Shown here piece by piece: positions 5,391 through 6,098 of a stretch of 6,098 nucleotides of DNA (position 1 is its first letter; every line of letters begins with the position of its first letter). The stretch is from Bacteroidota bacterium (GTDB taxonomy: Bacteria > Bacteroidota > Rhodothermia > Rhodothermales > UBA10348). The stretch is from contig JAAZVD010000100.1 in assembly GCA_018623785.1 (NCBI GenBank), positions 1 through 6,098 on the forward strand, read 5' to 3'. A program made the position numbers and the translations under genes. The notes beneath the pieces are model-generated. The model was not told where the DNA came from and did not search any database. It worked only from the letters and a program-made list of their open reading frames with translations.

Positions 5391-6098
5391 ATGCTCTACT
5401 ATCTCATTCGCTATCTGGAAGCTGTCTTTGAGCCACCTGGATTCCAGGTGATCGAATACATTACCGTCCGGGCGGCCCTTGCGGCCATCACGGCGCTCTT
5501 AATTGCCCTCTTCATCGGCCGGCGCATTATTCGATGGCTGTCCGCAAAGCAACTTGGTGAACAGGTTCGCGAAGGTGTTCACGCCGGTGCCGTGGACCAT
5601 ACCCATAAGCAGGGTACGCCCACCATGGGGGGCCTCATCATCCTGATTGCCGTGCTCGGAGCCACGCTGTTGTGGGGAGCTGTTGCCGAAGTGTATGTCT
5701 GGCTCATCATGCTGGCCACAGCCTGGATGGGCGCGTTCGGTTTTGTGGATGACTACATCAAGGTTGTCAAGAAGGATAAGTCAGGCATGCCGGCGCGGGT
5801 CAAGCTGATCGGTCAGATCACCTTGGGTCTCCTGGTCGGATCGGTGCTTTACTTCCATCCGCAGTTCTCGGATATCCGGACCCTGACCTACCTGCCATTC
5901 GTGGCGGACGAGACCTTGGACTACAACATTCTTCGGCACTGGGTTACCGGAGTGGATCTGGGATGGGTCATCTATATCCCGGTGGTCATCTTCATCCTCA
6001 CGGCTCTTTCCAATGCAGTCAATCTGACAGACGGGTTAGATGGCCTAGCCGCCGGCGTGACGGGGATCGTAGCCGTGGGTTTGACGGCGTTGGCCTAC
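5391..6098 (+). CDS. mraY: Phospho-N-acetylmuramoyl-pentapeptide-transferase MraY (partial, 3' end outside window)
   Basis: MraY moves phospho-MurNAc-pentapeptide from UDP to undecaprenyl phosphate, making lipid I at the inner membrane. The 236 residues visible are about 60-65% of a usual 360-400 residue protein. Landmarks are HKQGTPTMGG (72-81), the catalytic aspartate pair in GFVDDYIK (117-124, D120 and D121), and NLTDGLDGLA (211-220), which holds another active-site aspartate. At least five hydrophobic membrane segments are visible, at about 26-45, 80-98, 101-119, 138-154 and 191-208. The ATG at 5391 aligns with the E. coli start (both begin ML and reach the first helix after about 25 residues). 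An ATG at 5384 is out of frame. No Shine-Dalgarno sequence is seen. It is separated from ftsI by 492 bases, and no convincing promoter was found there, so it may rely on read-through from the mraZ promoter. Confidence 0.98.
   Translation, partial: MLYYLIRYLEAVFEPPGFQVIEYITVRAALAAITALLIALFIGRRIIRWLSAKQLGEQVREGVHAGAVDHTHKQGTPTMGGLIILIAVLGATLLWGAVAEVYVWLIMLATAWMGAFGFVDDYIKVVKKDKSGMPARVKLIGQITLGLLVGSVLYFHPQFSDIRTLTYLPFVADETLDYNILRHWVTGVDLGWVIYIPVVIFILTALSNAVNLTDGLDGLAAGVTGIVAVGLTALAY

Overview
The window holds the front end of a division and cell wall (dcw / mra) cluster, entirely on the + strand. It most resembles the Rhodothermia/Balneolia side of Bacteroidota. The reasons are moderately high GC, a PASTA-tailed FtsI, a MraZ and a CTP synthase tail ([10 protein letters not shown]) of the kind seen in that phylum, and no clear Shine-Dalgarno sequence before any start. 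The lineage is an inference from protein flavour, not from a search.

Layout: 1-180 is the C-terminal end of CTP synthase (pyrG). 181-629 is a non-coding regulatory region. It has an array of five GTGG-type repeats on the minus strand (342-392, one of them a perfect DnaA-box sequence), a sigma70-like promoter (451-478), two perfect tandem copies of AAAGTGGGGA over the expected transcription start (485-504) and a UUCG-capped hairpin in the leader. Then come mraZ (630-1073), rsmH/mraW (1104-2090, GTG start), an ftsL-like gene (2101-2745) and ftsI/PBP class B with two PASTA domains (2817-4898). A 492-base stretch (4899-5390) has no intact gene, and mraY begins at 5391 and runs off the end of the window.

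How the genes work together: MraZ is the DxxxR/AbrB-fold regulator that binds GTGG-type repeats at its own promoter. RsmH methylates 16S rRNA C1402. FtsL and FtsI belong to the septal peptidoglycan synthase complex. MraY makes lipid I, the first membrane-bound peptidoglycan precursor. Gaps between genes are short (30, 10 and 71 bases) until ftsI, which fits one operon.

The points most worth a second look are these. (1) murE and murF, which normally sit between ftsI and mraY, are absent. The gap contains what looks like a decayed N-terminal piece of murE, interrupted by a stop and by a perfect 16-bp hairpin flanked by 7-bp direct repeats. (2) There are two opposed, helically phased clusters of GTGG repeats on either side of the mraZ promoter. 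(3) The FtsL-like protein carries a histone-like cytoplasmic tail of about 90 residues, with 24 Lys/Arg and no acidic residue. No mobile element gene, CRISPR array, tRNA or rRNA was seen.
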